64,000 nt of DNA from Georgenia ruanii (GCF_009193175.1 NZ_VUKE01000012.1:102618-166617); one strand, 5' to 3'; shown: positions 44,108 through 53,600, numbered from the stretch's first letter. The notes: generated by a model not told the origin, from the sequence alone. A program made the numbers and translations.

Positions 44108-46249
44108 TTGACTGCCATCACCGACGATCGGCCAGGACCTGTCGGCACCGACTGCGAGGGGAGCCTCGGCTGGGCCATCGGGACGGACGTGGGCGGCACA
44201 TTCACGGACCTGTGGCTGCGCACCGATGACGGGCGTTCGTTCGTGTGCAAGTCGCCGACCACCGCCGACGTCGTCACCGGCGTCATCGACGCGCTGCACA
44301 TCGCGGCGCGGACCGCCGGCGTCAGCACCGAGGAGCTCTGCGGCAAGGTTGACCGGTTCGGCCACGGTACTACGGTCGGGCTCAACGCCCTGCTCACCGG
44401 GCGCACCGCGCGGGTCGGCCTCGTCACCACTCTCGGGTTCGGTGACGTGCTCGAGATCGGCCGGCTGCGGCGGGGCACGGCCGGACTGGAGGGGCTCGAC
44501 CTCGGGAACTACTTCCTGCGCGGTCAGGTGGCGCCTCTCGTGCCGCGCGAGCTCGTCGTCGAGGTGGCCGAGCGCGTGAATCCGCAGGGCGAGGTGCTGA
44601 CCCCGCTCGACACGGGCTCCGCGCGCCGGGCCCTGGAGGCGCTGCGGGACGAGGGGGTCGAGGCGGTCGCGATCTGCCTGCTGTGGTCCACCGAGAATCC
44701 CGCGCACGAGCTCGAGGTCGCCCGCTTGGCGGAGGAGATCTTGCCCGGAGCATTCATCAGTGTCTCCCACGACGTCGCGCCCACGGTCGGGGAGTACGCA
44801 CGCGCCTCCACCACCGTGGCGAACGCGGCGCTGGGCCCGGTCGCGGGCCGGTACCTGGGCAACCTCCAGGCGCAGCTGCAGGCACTGGGGATGACGGCCC
44901 CGATCATGATGACCACCAGCGCCGGCGGCGTGGTCCCGGCGGCTGCCCTTACCGCTGTGCCCGTCCGCGGCCTGCTCAGCGGACCCGCGTCGTGCGTGGT
45001 GGCCGGCCAGGCCCTCGGTGTGGCGCTGGCGCGGCCGAAGGTCCTCACTCTCGACGTCGGCGGGACGAGCTTCGACGTCGGCGTCGTCGTCGACGGTGCC
45101 CCCCTGCTGCGGGAGGAGGTGACGTTCGGCGGTGCCGACATGCGGGTGCCCAGCGTCGACATCGCCAGCATCGGCGCCGGCGGAGGCTCCATCGCCGCCG
45201 TGAACGACGGCATCCTCACCGTCGGCCCGCGCAGCGCCGGGGCGGAGCCGGGGCCGGTCTGCTACGGCAAGGGCGGCACGGAGCCCACCACCACCGACGC
45301 CGACCTCGTCCTGGGCGTGCTGGACCCCGATCGGTTCGGCAGCGGCGGCATCCGGCTCGACGTCGACGGCGCCCGGGCGGCCCTCGCCGAGAAGATTGGT
45401 GAGCCCCTCGGGCTCACCGGCATCGAGGCGGCGCGCGCGGTGCGGGAGGTCTTCGACGCTGCGATGGCCGACCTGGTTCGCTCCGTCACCATCGAACGCG
45501 GTCACGACCCGCGCGAGTTCACCCTCGTCGCCGGCGGCGGCAGCGGGCCGTCGCACGCCTGGAAGCTGTGCCGCGAGCTGGGCCTGGATGGCTTCATCGT
45601 CCCGGCGACCGCCACCGCGCAATCCGCCTTCGGGGCCGGCACGTCGGACCTGCGCACCACTGCCTCGCGCACCTGCTATGTCCGGCTCTCACCCGGGACC
45701 GTGCCCGATGACGACCACGCCGCCATCCTCACGGCGGCGTTCGAGGACGCCGGGCGCCGCGCCCTGGACGCCATGCCGCACCCTGAGCGCGCCGAGGTCG
45801 TCTACACCGCGGCGGTGCGCTACCGCGGCCAGACCCACCACCTCGACATTCCTGTCGACCCGGAGCCGGACGCCGCCGCGCTGGTTGCGCTGCTCGCGGC
45901 GTTCGAGGCGGAGTACGAGCTGCTGTTTGGCAAGGGTGCGGGCTTCCGCGAGGCGGGCTTCGAGATCCTCTCGGTCCGCGCCGTCGCCGCCGTCCGTACC
46001 GCCGACGCGTCGGCGTCGACCACGGGGGAGCAGCTGGCCGTGCGGGACGTCCGCCCGGTCGTCTTCGACGACCCGCACACCCCCGAGGAGACCGTCGTGC
46101 TGGGGTGCGATTGGCCCGCGGCGGACCAGGAGATCTCCGGCCCGGCCCTCATCCAGCTGCCCGGCTGCGTTGTGGTCGTCCCGCCCGGTGGGACGGCACG
46201 CACGGACGACGGCGGAAACATCCACGTGAAGGTAGGAGACGCAGCATGA
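44108..46249 (+). CDS. hyuA: Hydantoinase/oxoprolinase/acetone carboxylase A (HyuA-like) subunit
   Basis: A 713-residue ATP-binding subunit of the N-methylhydantoinase/5-oxoprolinase/acetone-carboxylase family. N-terminal phosphate-binding AIGTDVGGTFTDLWLR, second ATPase motif LTLDVGGTSFDVGV, IASIGAGGGSIA and ERGHDPREFTLVAGGGSGP are all intact. The TTG at 44108 is chosen because GAAGGAG lies 7 bases upstream and gives a standard length. It overlaps hyuB by ATGA. Such complexes open cyclic amides or carboxylate ketones using ATP; which applies here is not evident. Confidence 0.88.
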   Translation: MTAITDDRPGPVGTDCEGSLGWAIGTDVGGTFTDLWLRTDDGRSFVCKSPTTADVVTGVIDALHIAARTAGVSTEELCGKVDRFGHGTTVGLNALLTGRTARVGLVTTLGFGDVLEIGRLRRGTAGLEGLDLGNYFLRGQVAPLVPRELVVEVAERVNPQGEVLTPLDTGSARRALEALRDEGVEAVAICLLWSTENPAHELEVARLAEEILPGAFISVSHDVAPTVGEYARASTTVANAALGPVAGRYLGNLQAQLQALGMTAPIMMTTSAGGVVPAAALTAVPVRGLLSGPASCVVAGQALGVALARPKVLTLDVGGTSFDVGVVVDGAPLLREEVTFGGADMRVPSVDIASIGAGGGSIAAVNDGILTVGPRSAGAEPGPVCYGKGGTEPTTTDADLVLGVLDPDRFGSGGIRLDVDGARAALAEKIGEPLGLTGIEAARAVREVFDAAMADLVRSVTIERGHDPREFTLVAGGGSGPSHAWKLCRELGLDGFIVPATATAQSAFGAGTSDLRTTASRTCYVRLSPGTVPDDDHAAILTAAFEDAGRRALDAMPHPERAEVVYTAAVRYRGQTHHLDIPVDPEPDAAALVALLAAFEAEYELLFGKGAGFREAGFEILSVRAVAAVRTADASASTTGEQLAVRDVRPVVFDDPHTPEETVVLGCDWPAADQEISGPALIQLPGCVVVVPPGGTARTDDGGNIHVKVGDAA

Positions 46250-48540
46250 GTACCCTGCAGACGCGGCCCGCGACGGCTGCCGAGGATCGGACCGGGATGG
46301 CTGATCCGGTCATCGCACAGGTCGTGCGGAGCCGCCTGGTGGCGATCACCGACCAGATGCGCATGGCCCTGCAGTCGGTCAGCGGCAGCCCGACCGTGAC
46401 CGAGGCCAGTGACTTCTTCACCGGCCTCTACCTGCCGGACGGCTCCTTCGCCACCATGGGCCACCAGGTCACGTTCGAGGCCCCGCCCGTCGGCGCCCTG
46501 ATCCGGCACCTGCTCGACAGCGGCCGCACCTTGCGCGACGGGGACCGCATCATCGGCAACGACCCGTTCGTCGGTGCCCTGCACCAGAACGACCTCCAGA
46601 TGTGTGCACCCCTCTTCGTTGACGGCGAGATCGTCGCCTGGGCCGGGGTGATGGCGCACGAGACCGACATCGGCGGCATGGACTTCGCGTCCTGGTCGCC
46701 CAAGGCGAAGGAGATCTGGCAGGAGGGCCTGCGGATCCCGGCCGTCACGCTCGTCTCCGGTGGAGAGCTCCGCGAGGACGTGCTCGAGATGGTCCTCTCC
46801 GCCACACGCCTGCCCGCGCAGGTCGGGCTCGACATCCGCGCGTTCATCGCGACGCTCAACGTCGCCGCCGAGCGGCTGGTGGAGCTCTGCCACCGGTACG
46901 GCACCGACGTCGTGCAGGCCGCCATGGTCTCCATGGTCGACGACTCCGAGCGCAAGCTCCGCCAACGGCTGCTCGAACTGCCGGACGGGGTGGTCCACAC
47001 CCACGACTTCCTCGAGCACGACGGCCACACCAACAAGCTCTACGAGGTCGATCTGGTGCTGACAAAGGAGGGGGACCGTCTCCGGTTCGACTTCTCCGGG
47101 TCCTCCGAGCAGGCGCAGGGCTTCGTAAACTGCTCCCGTGCCGGGCTCACGGGCGGCGTCGCGGGGGCGCTCATCCCGACTCTCGGGTTTGAGATCCCGT
47201 GGAACGACGGGCTGCTCCGGCCGGTGGAGATCGTCGCCCCCAACGGACTCGTCTGCACAGCGATCCCGCCGGCACCGGTGGGCAGCGCGACGGTCGAGAC
47301 CGTCTGGGTGGTCAGCAACGTCGTCGCCAGTGCCCTCAACCGGCTCCTCGCGGCGACCCCCAAGTACGCGCACCGGGCCCAGGCCGTCAGCAGCGGCACC
47401 ATGGCTACTTACAACATGAGCGGGTGGAACCAGTTCGGTGAACGGTTCGGGCTTCACCTCATGGACCCGCTCGCCGGCGGCTTCGGGGCGTACGTGAGCC
47501 ATGACGGCCAAGATGCGGCAGGTCCGATCAACACGCCGTGCCCCTCCATCGCCGACGTGGAGGTCAACGAGCAGGGGACGCCGCTGTTCTACCTGTACCG
47601 GCGGCTCGCTGAGGACACCGGCGGCGCGGGACGTCGCCGGGGCGGCGTCGGGGCGGAGATCGCCCTGTCCATCTCCGTCCCCGAGGCAGAGGCCCTCGTG
47701 ATGACCCATGGCGCCGAGGTGCCCAACTCCTCCGGCCTGTCCGGCGGGCTGCCGGGCGGAACGATCCATCAGTCCCTCGCGCGTGACGGTCGCCACGAGA
47801 CCGGACCCGAGAAGGCGTTGGTGGGCCTGCACGGCGGGCGCACCGACAGGATCCCCGCGTTCGAGAACCTCGGCCCTAAGCCGGGTGCCTTCCGTATCAC
47901 CGACCAGGACGTCTTCGCGGTGACCTGGCAGGGCGGCGGCGGGATCGGGGATCCGCTGGACCGCGACCCCGCCGAGGTGCTGCACGACGTGCGGCGCCGG
48001 GTCGTGAGTGTGTCGGCCGCCAGCTCGACCTACGGCGTGGTCCTCGAGTACGAGGCCGACGGACGCGTCAGCGGATGGGACCGGCCGGCCACTGAGCAGG
48101 CGCGGCACGAGGCACGCGCGGCACGTCTGGGTCGCCCCGTTGAGGACGTTGTGGCACCGCTGGGGCAGGTCGGGCCCGACGTGCCGCCCAGCGGGCTCGG
48201 CGAAGGCGAGCGGTGGCTGCCGCTCTCCGACCGGCTCAGGGCAATCCACGGTGCCGACGGCGACTGGCGCGTGGAGACCATCGACGGCACCCGCCTCGTC
48301 ACGGGTTCCACGCGTTGGCGTGCAGGGGCCTCCCGGATAGCCATGCAGCTGCCGGAACGGGTGGGCGACACCCTTCACACGGAGCTGACAGTCACCGGCT
48401 GGCTGGACCCGGCGACCGGAGCCCTGCTTGCTGTGGACCTGCACCGCAACGATACCGAACCCTTCGACGACCTCGATCTCGACCTAGCAGCGGGTGGCAG
48501 CGCCGACCGGCTCGCCGCCATAGGTGACCGCCTCGGTTAG
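46246..48540 (+). CDS. hyuB: Hydantoinase B/oxoprolinase B (HyuB-like) subunit with long C-terminus
   Basis: A 764-residue partner of HyuA. The HyuB core occupies about residues 20-590, with DPVIAQVVRSRLVAITDQM, NDPFVGALHQNDLQM, GVMAHETDIGG and late TWQGGGGIGDPLDRDP. Most HyuB proteins end a little beyond this; here some 160 further residues follow, with IDGTRLVTGSTRWR and VTGWLDPATGALLAVD, possibly a fused small third subunit as in acetone-carboxylase-like complexes (unproven). The start ATG overlaps hyuA. The CoA-transferase genes follow after 87 bases. Confidence 0.85.
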   Translation: MSTLQTRPATAAEDRTGMADPVIAQVVRSRLVAITDQMRMALQSVSGSPTVTEASDFFTGLYLPDGSFATMGHQVTFEAPPVGALIRHLLDSGRTLRDGDRIIGNDPFVGALHQNDLQMCAPLFVDGEIVAWAGVMAHETDIGGMDFASWSPKAKEIWQEGLRIPAVTLVSGGELREDVLEMVLSATRLPAQVGLDIRAFIATLNVAAERLVELCHRYGTDVVQAAMVSMVDDSERKLRQRLLELPDGVVHTHDFLEHDGHTNKLYEVDLVLTKEGDRLRFDFSGSSEQAQGFVNCSRAGLTGGVAGALIPTLGFEIPWNDGLLRPVEIVAPNGLVCTAIPPAPVGSATVETVWVVSNVVASALNRLLAATPKYAHRAQAVSSGTMATYNMSGWNQFGERFGLHLMDPLAGGFGAYVSHDGQDAAGPINTPCPSIADVEVNEQGTPLFYLYRRLAEDTGGAGRRRGGVGAEIALSISVPEAEALVMTHGAEVPNSSGLSGGLPGGTIHQSLARDGRHETGPEKALVGLHGGRTDRIPAFENLGPKPGAFRITDQDVFAVTWQGGGGIGDPLDRDPAEVLHDVRRRVVSVSAASSTYGVVLEYEADGRVSGWDRPATEQARHEARAARLGRPVEDVVAPLGQVGPDVPPSGLGEGERWLPLSDRLRAIHGADGDWRVETIDGTRLVTGSTRWRAGASRIAMQLPERVGDTLHTELTVTGWLDPATGALLAVDLHRNDTEPFDDLDLDLAAGGSADRLAAIGDRLG

Positions 48541-48627
48541 TTGACACCCATCTCACCGGGCGACATCCGGACGACCGCCGGGAGGCATCACGGCCCGCCC
48601 ATCCACCGACGGAAGGAATGGCACGAC

Positions 48628-49446
48628 ATGGCAGAGCAGACGACGCTCGACACCCGCGACAGACCCCGAGGCCTGGGGAAGGTGGTGGCCTCGGCCGCGG
48701 AGGCGGTCTCGGACATCGGCGACGGCGCGTCGCTGGCGGTGGGCGGGTTCGGCCTCTCGGGCAACCCGATGGCGCTGATCGAGGCGCTGCTGGCCACCGG
48801 GGTGGGCAACCTCAAGGTGGTGTCGAACAACTGCGGGGTGGACGACTGGGGCCTGGGGCTGCTCCTCGGCGCGGGCCGCCTGGCGAAGATGACCGCCTCC
48901 TACGTGGGGGAGAACAAGGAGTTCGAGCGGCAGTTCCTCTCCGGCGAGCTCGAGGTCGAGCTGACCCCGCAGGGCACCCTGGCGGAGAAGCTGCGCGCGG
49001 GCGGGTCCGGGATCGCCGCGTTTTTCACCCCCACCGGGGTGGGTACCCAGGTGGCCGAGGGCGGCCTGCCGCGCCGCTACGACGGCTCCGGCGGGGTGGC
49101 GGTGGCCTCCCCGGTCAAGGAGACCCGCACGTTCCCCTTCGCCGGGGCCGAGCGGGAGTTCGTCCTGGAGGAGGCCATCACGACCGACTTCGCCCTGGTG
49201 CACGCCGCCACGGGAGACCGGCACGGGAACCTGGTGTTCACCAAGGCGGCGCGGAACTTCTCCCCGCTGGCGGCGATGGCCGGGCGGGTGTGCATCGCCC
49301 AGGTCGAGGAACTGGTCGAGCCCGGCGAGCTCGACCCCGACGAGATCCACCTGCCCGGCATCTACGTCCACCGGGTCGTGCACGTCGGTAAGAACATCGA
49401 GAAGCGGATCGAGAAGCGCACCGTGCGCAAGGAGGGGCAAGTCTGA
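48628..49446 (+). CDS. 3-oxoacid CoA-transferase subunit A
   Basis: A 272-residue alpha subunit of a family I CoA-transferase (SCOT/3-oxoadipate CoA-transferase type). Seen: [19 protein letters not shown], the CoA-site [35 protein letters not shown] and [23 protein letters not shown] 48628 follows GGAAGGA. Its stop overlaps the subunit B start in TGATG form. In this locus it should convert acetoacetate (a BKACE product) to acetoacetyl-CoA. Confidence 0.9.
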   Translation: MAEQTTLDTRDRPRGLGKVVASAAEAVSDIGDGASLAVGGFGLSGNPMALIEALLATGVGNLKVVSNNCGVDDWGLGLLLGAGRLAKMTASYVGENKEFERQFLSGELEVELTPQGTLAEKLRAGGSGIAAFFTPTGVGTQVAEGGLPRRYDGSGGVAVASPVKETRTFPFAGAEREFVLEEAITTDFALVHAATGDRHGNLVFTKAARNFSPLAAMAGRVCIAQVEELVEPGELDPDEIHLPGIYVHRVVHVGKNIEKRIEKRTVRKEGQV

Positions 49447-50108
49447 TGACTCTCAGCAGGCAGGAGATGGCCGCGCGGGCGGCCCTGGAGCTGCCCGACG
49501 GCGCGTACGTCAACCTTGGCATCGGGCTGCCCACGCTGGTGCCCAACTACGTCCCGGACGGTCGGGAGGTGGTGCTGCAGTCGGAGAACGGGATCCTCGG
49601 CGTCGGCCCCTACCCGGCCGAGGACGCGGTGGACCCGGATCTGATCAACGCGGGCAAGGAGACCGTCACCACCCTGCCCGGGGCGGCGTACTTCGACTCG
49701 GCCCTGTCCTTCGGGATGATCCGGGGCGGGAAGATCGACGTCGCCATCCTCGGCGGGATGCAGGTCAGCGAGAGCGGGGACCTGGCGAACTGGATGATCC
49801 CGGGGAAGATGGTCAAGGGCCCGGGCGGGGCGATGGACCTCGTCCACGGCGCCGGGAAGGTCATCGTCCTGATGGAGCACAACGCGCGTGACGGGGCGGC
49901 GAAGATCGTCTCCGAGTGCTCCCTGCCGCTGACCGGTAGGGGCGTGGTCGACCGGATCATCACGGACCTCGCCGTCATCGACGTGCGCACCGAGGGCCTG
50001 GTACTGGTCGAGACCGCTCCCGGTGTGAGCGTCGAGGAGGTCCGGGCGCGCACCGAGCCGGAGCTGGCTGTGTCCGAGGAGCTGAGCGCCGTGGAGGTGC
50101 GGGGATGA
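49446..50108 (+). CDS. 3-oxoacid CoA-transferase subunit B
   Basis: A 220-residue beta subunit. The catalytic Glu is in [13 protein letters not shown] near residue 45; [15 protein letters not shown] and [20 protein letters not shown] are standard family motifs. It begins on the last base of subunit A's stop codon and overlaps a 25-codon open frame at its end (ATGA at 50105-50108). Together with subunit A and the thiolase it makes a standard ketone-body-type route. Confidence 0.92.
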   Translation: MTLSRQEMAARAALELPDGAYVNLGIGLPTLVPNYVPDGREVVLQSENGILGVGPYPAEDAVDPDLINAGKETVTTLPGAAYFDSALSFGMIRGGKIDVAILGGMQVSESGDLANWMIPGKMVKGPGGAMDLVHGAGKVIVLMEHNARDGAAKIVSECSLPLTGRGVVDRIITDLAVIDVRTEGLVLVETAPGVSVEEVRARTEPELAVSEELSAVEVRG

Positions 50109-50182
50109 GCGCCCAACGGCCGCCCACCATCATGTCGTTCGCCGTCACGTCGTCCACCGCGAGCGAGGAGGCCCAGCCGTGA
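50105..50182 (+). CDS. Short open frame linking CoA-transferase B and thiolase
   Basis: A 25-codon frame with an ATGA overlap at its 5' end (CoA-transferase B stop) and a GTGA overlap at its 3' end (thiolase start at 50179). The predicted peptide starts [12 protein letters not shown] and ends EEAQP; it contains the GAGGAGG ribosome site of the thiolase within its coding part. It may only carry terminating ribosomes to the thiolase start. No homology is recognised. Confidence 0.3.
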   Translation: MSAQRPPTIMSFAVTSSTASEEAQP

Positions 50183-51414
50183 GCACCACCGAGAACACCA
50201 ACGACAGCAACGGCACCCACCCGCCGGCCGCGGAGCCGGGCGACGTCGTCATCGTCGGGGCGGCCCGGACCCCGCAGGGCAAGCTGCGCGGGCAGCTCGC
50301 CTCCTGCACCGCCGTCCAGCTCGGCGCCGCCGCGATCCGCGGCGCGCTCGAGCGTGCCGGCATCAACCCCGGTGAGGTCGAGGCGGTCATCCTGGGCCAG
50401 GTGCTGCAGGCAGGGGTGGGGCAGAACCCCGCCCGGCAGGCCGCCATCGGCGCCGGGATTCCCTGGTCGGCGCACACCGCCACGGTGAACAAGGTGTGCT
50501 TGTCCGGGCTGACCGCCATCATCGACGCCGCCCGCCTGCTGCGCTCGGGGGAGGCCGACGTCGTCGTGGCAGGCGGCATGGAGTCCATGACCAACGCCCC
50601 GCACCTGCTGCCCGGCTCGCGGGCCGGGTACGCCTACGGGCCGGTGACGCTGCTGGACCACACCGCCCACGACGGGCTCACCGACGCCTTCGACCACGAG
50701 GCCATGGGCACCGCCACCGAGCGGTACACCACGCAGAAGTACCCCCTCACGCGGGAGCAGCAGGACGCCGTGGCCGCCGCCTCCCACCAGCGCGCCGCCG
50801 CCGCTTGGGAGGCCGGGGCCTTCGCCGCCGAGGTCGTGCCCCTGACGGTGACGACCCGCAAGGGCGAGACGCTCGTGGACCGCGACGAGGGCATCCGCCC
50901 CGACACCACCGTCGAGACCCTGACGAGGCTGCGGCCGGCGTTCGTCGAGGGCGGGTCGATCACCGCCGGCAACGCCTCGCCGATCTCCGACGGCGCCGCC
51001 GCCGTGGTGCTGACCACCCGGCGGGTAGCCGAGGAACGGGGCTGGCCGGTCATGGCCACGATCCGGGCCGCCGGGCAGGTCGCCGGCCCCGACACCTCCC
51101 TGCACGCCCAGCCCGCCCGCGCCATCGAGGCCGCCCTGAAGCGGCAGGGCTGGGACACCGCCGACCTCGACCTCATCGAGATCAACGAGGCCTTCGGTGC
51201 CGTCGTCGCCCAGTCCGTCGCCGAGCTCGGCGCCGACCCGGACAAGGTCAATCCCCACGGCGGCGGCATCGCCATCGGCCACCCCATCGGCGCCTCCGGC
51301 GCCCGCCTCGTCGTCCACGCCGCCCACCAGCTCGCCACCGACGGCGTCCGCCGCGCCGCGGTCGCCCTGTGCGGCGGCGGCGGCCAGGGCGAGGCCCTGC
51401 TCCTCCAAACCTGA
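50179..51414 (+). CDS. Acetyl-CoA acetyltransferase (thiolase)
   Basis: A 411-residue biosynthetic/degradative thiolase. Active-site Cys in NKVCLSGLTAI (near residue 107), His in GGGIAIGHPIGASGAR, second Cys in ALCGGGGQGEALLL. GTG 50179 has GAGGAGG upstream. It would cleave acetoacetyl-CoA (from the CoA-transferase) to two acetyl-CoA. A 3-oxoadipyl-CoA substrate is an alternative that cannot be excluded from sequence. Confidence 0.93.
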   Translation: MSTTENTNDSNGTHPPAAEPGDVVIVGAARTPQGKLRGQLASCTAVQLGAAAIRGALERAGINPGEVEAVILGQVLQAGVGQNPARQAAIGAGIPWSAHTATVNKVCLSGLTAIIDAARLLRSGEADVVVAGGMESMTNAPHLLPGSRAGYAYGPVTLLDHTAHDGLTDAFDHEAMGTATERYTTQKYPLTREQQDAVAAASHQRAAAAWEAGAFAAEVVPLTVTTRKGETLVDRDEGIRPDTTVETLTRLRPAFVEGGSITAGNASPISDGAAAVVLTTRRVAEERGWPVMATIRAAGQVAGPDTSLHAQPARAIEAALKRQGWDTADLDLIEINEAFGAVVAQSVAELGADPDKVNPHGGGIAIGHPIGASGARLVVHAAHQLATDGVRRAAVALCGGGGQGEALLLQT

Positions 51415-52018
51415 GGCATACCAATGAAGCAGACCGTGTGATGGAGGCACTGTCACCCTGGTCGGTCCGGCCGATGCGCCTAATCAGGGGATGGCAGGCG
51501 CGTCCGTGCGACAAATGGACGGCGACACTGATCACACGGCATCTCTAAATCAATAGTTGATTCTAATTCCCGAAGGATTAAGACCGGTAGTTCTCCATAC
51601 ACCAACGGGGTTGACAACCGTTCGAGCATCAACTTCGACGATGTGCGTGAGACATAGCAGGTCCCGGCGTCGGCGGCGCGTAACAGGCTCGCGGGGGATC
51701 ATCGCCGGTGGCACCGCACCGACCAGCGCCAGTCCAGCACAGTCTCTCCCCGCTCTCCTCGCAGCAGGAGGCTCACACGTTGTCACGCGCCTAGCGCACA
51801 CCCACCAATGTTATGTGCGGCACGCTTGACGACCGTCGGCCAGATGACACATGCTGTGTGTCCACGTCACATCGACGTCGACCATCGGGACGAGGAGGTC
51901 CGGACATGGAGACGCACCGCCGCCACGGCACCGAGGGTCCCTTCGCGGAGCCGACTTCAAGGTGCTGACCACCCGACCAGCCCCTCACAACGGACGGGCT
52001 CACGACCAGGAGACGTGC
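51415..52018. other. Intergenic region with a lower-GC patch
   Basis: About 600 bases between thiolase and thioesterase. The part near 51540-51660 is visibly richer in A/T than its surroundings and contains the inverted repeat AATCAA-TAG-TTGATT (51548-51562) and a TTGACA box at 51611. This resembles a promoter/operator for the thioesterase-BKACE pair, separate from the upstream operon. No gene was recognised; the open frame from 51851 lacks a start signal before 52019. Confidence 0.45.
51548..51562. promoter_or_regulatory. Inverted repeat AATCAA-TAG-TTGATT
   Basis: Perfect 6-bp arms around a 3-bp centre, in the A/T-richer patch upstream of the thioesterase-BKACE genes. Candidate operator; the regulator is unknown. 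Confidence 0.4.
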
Positions 52019-52444
52019 ATGCACAGCCATACGGTCGACGGCACTGTGACGTGGGCCGAGACAGACGCCAGCGGCCGGATCCACAACACAGCTGTCTTCC
52101 GCTGGGCCGAGTCCGCGGAGCACGCCCTGTGCTACCGCCTCGACCCAGGCCTCGCCATCGAGCGAATACCGCGACGCAGAGTCGAGGCCAACTACCACCG
52201 GCCCTTGGCGTTCCGGGACGCCTACACGCTCACGCTGTCCGTCGCGCACCTCGGCCGCACCTCGATCACGTATGCGTGGACGGTGACTTCCGGCGACGAA
52301 TTGTGCATCGAAGGTGGCCACGTAGCTGTCTTCACCGATGACGTGGGGCGCGCCAGCCCTTGGCCCGAGACCTTTAGGGCGGCCGTCTCGGGTGGGCCCG
52401 TCCACCATGATGGAATTTCTTCGACCAATGGCGACCAGCCTTGA
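52019..52444 (+). CDS. Acyl-CoA thioesterase, 4HBT hot-dog fold
   Basis: A 141-residue hot-dog fold protein. WAETDASGRIHNTAVFRWAE shows the 4HBT active-site pattern with the catalytic Asp (D near residue 17) and the following N-terminal helix; RVEANYHRPLAFRD is typical of strand 3-4. ATG 52019 follows AGGAGA. It is followed after about 200 bases by a BKACE gene. In carnitine catabolism a small 4HBT betainyl-CoA thioesterase works directly after a BKACE (dehydrocarnitine cleavage), so this pair may release a free acid from the acyl-CoA product. The true substrate is unproven. Confidence 0.8.
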   Translation: MHSHTVDGTVTWAETDASGRIHNTAVFRWAESAEHALCYRLDPGLAIERIPRRRVEANYHRPLAFRDAYTLTLSVAHLGRTSITYAWTVTSGDELCIEGGHVAVFTDDVGRASPWPETFRAAVSGGPVHHDGISSTNGDQP

Positions 52445-52456
52445 GAAAGGCCAAGA

Positions 52457-52567
52457 ATGCGTACCCGCGCTGCCGTGTCTTCGGCCGTTCTCACGGCGGC
52501 TACCACCGTCGCCCACGCGGCGGGCGGCAATGCCAAGGCCGAAGCCGCGCCAGCGGAGCTGCCCTGA
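52457..52567 (+). CDS. Possible 36-residue secreted peptide or gene remnant
   Basis: An ATG at 52457 preceded by AAAGG opens a 36-codon frame with an N-terminus like a signal peptide (MRTRAAVSSAVLTAATTVAHA) described here only in part: basic start, Ala/Val-rich core, AHA cleavage-like end, then a short Ala/Gly/Glu tail. It may be a tiny secreted peptide, the remnant of a secreted protein, or chance. Confidence 0.2.
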   Translation: MRTRAAVSSAVLTAATTVAHAAGGNAKAEAAPAELP

Positions 52568-52658
52568 CCGCACATCCACGCGGCTGCGAGCCGCCACAAG
52601 CACCGGCTCTCTCGCCGGAACACACAGTGCCGACCACGACACAAGGAGGTAGGTGGCC

Positions 52659-53588
52659 ATGGCCACGACACGACAGGCAGACATCAAGCCCCGCAAGGTG
52701 ATCGTCACGGTCGCCCCGACCGGCGGGATGGCGGGCAAAGACCAGAACCCGAACCTGCCTACCCAGCCCGAGGAGATCGCGGACGACATCGCGGCGTGCG
52801 TCGAGGCTGGCGCGTCCGTCGCCGCCATTCACGCCCGTCGGCCCGACGGCCTGGCCACGTGCAACCCCGAGATCTACGGGCGGATCAACGAACTCGTCCG
52901 CGAGCGGTGCGACGTCGTGATCAATAACTCCACGGGCGGGGGCATCAGTGGGGACATGATAAAGGAGTACGACACCGGCGAGTTGCGCATCGACTGGAAT
53001 GAGCGGCTTAAGGGCTTAGAGGCCCCACTGGTGGAGATGGCCACGTTCGACTGCCAGACGATCATCGGGTTACACAACGGCAAGGAATACCTGTCCAAGA
53101 CCTCTCCGGCTCAGTGCGACGAGCTGGCCGAAAAGATGGCGGCTCGGGGGATTAAGCCTGAGTGGGAGGTGTTCAACCACGCAAACATCGCCCAGGACTG
53201 CAAGCGGCTCATCAACGCTGGGTTCGACTCCAAGCCCTACTACATAAACATCGTCATCGGGGTGGACAAGGGCTTCCAGGGGGCCATGCCTTACACCCCG
53301 GCGGCCCTGCAGCAGATGGTTGAGGAGCTGCCGGTGGGCGCCGAGCTTTGCGTCTCGGGCATCGGCCCCAACCAGCTGCCGGTCATCGCTCACTCCATCC
53401 TGCTCGGCGGGCACGTTCGCGTGGGCCTCGAGGACAACCTCTACTTCCGGCGCGGCGAGCTGGCGACCAACGTCCAGCTGGTCGAGCGTGCGGTCCGGAT
53501 CGTGCGTGAGCTCGGACACGAGCCCGCCACGCCGGCTGAAGCGCGCCAGATGCTCGGCTTGAAGGCTCTGGAGCCCGCTTCCGCCTGA
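52659..53588 (+). CDS. BKACE-family (DUF849) beta-keto acid cleavage enzyme with altered Zn site
   Basis: A 309-residue TIM-barrel enzyme of the family that condenses a beta-keto acid with acetyl-CoA to give acetoacetate and a new acyl-CoA (3-keto-5-aminohexanoate and dehydrocarnitine cleavage enzymes). Seen: VIVTVAPTGG, NPNLPTQPEEIADDI, STGGGISGDM, GGHVRVGLEDNLYFRRGELA. The Zn-binding H-x-H of characterised members appears as AIHARRPDG, so only the second His is present. ATG 52659 is 9 bases from AAGGAGG; GTG 52653 is too close. The CoA-transferase and thiolase upstream would consume the acetoacetate. Confidence 0.83.
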   Translation: MATTRQADIKPRKVIVTVAPTGGMAGKDQNPNLPTQPEEIADDIAACVEAGASVAAIHARRPDGLATCNPEIYGRINELVRERCDVVINNSTGGGISGDMIKEYDTGELRIDWNERLKGLEAPLVEMATFDCQTIIGLHNGKEYLSKTSPAQCDELAEKMAARGIKPEWEVFNHANIAQDCKRLINAGFDSKPYYINIVIGVDKGFQGAMPYTPAALQQMVEELPVGAELCVSGIGPNQLPVIAHSILLGGHVRVGLEDNLYFRRGELATNVQLVERAVRIVRELGHEPATPAEARQMLGLKALEPASA

Positions 53589-53600
53589 GGTTCTGCCGCT

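Noticed and set aside
45820..48444. An 874-codon open frame opposite hyuA and hyuB
   Set aside because: Antisense shadow of well-recognised genes without motifs or ribosome site.
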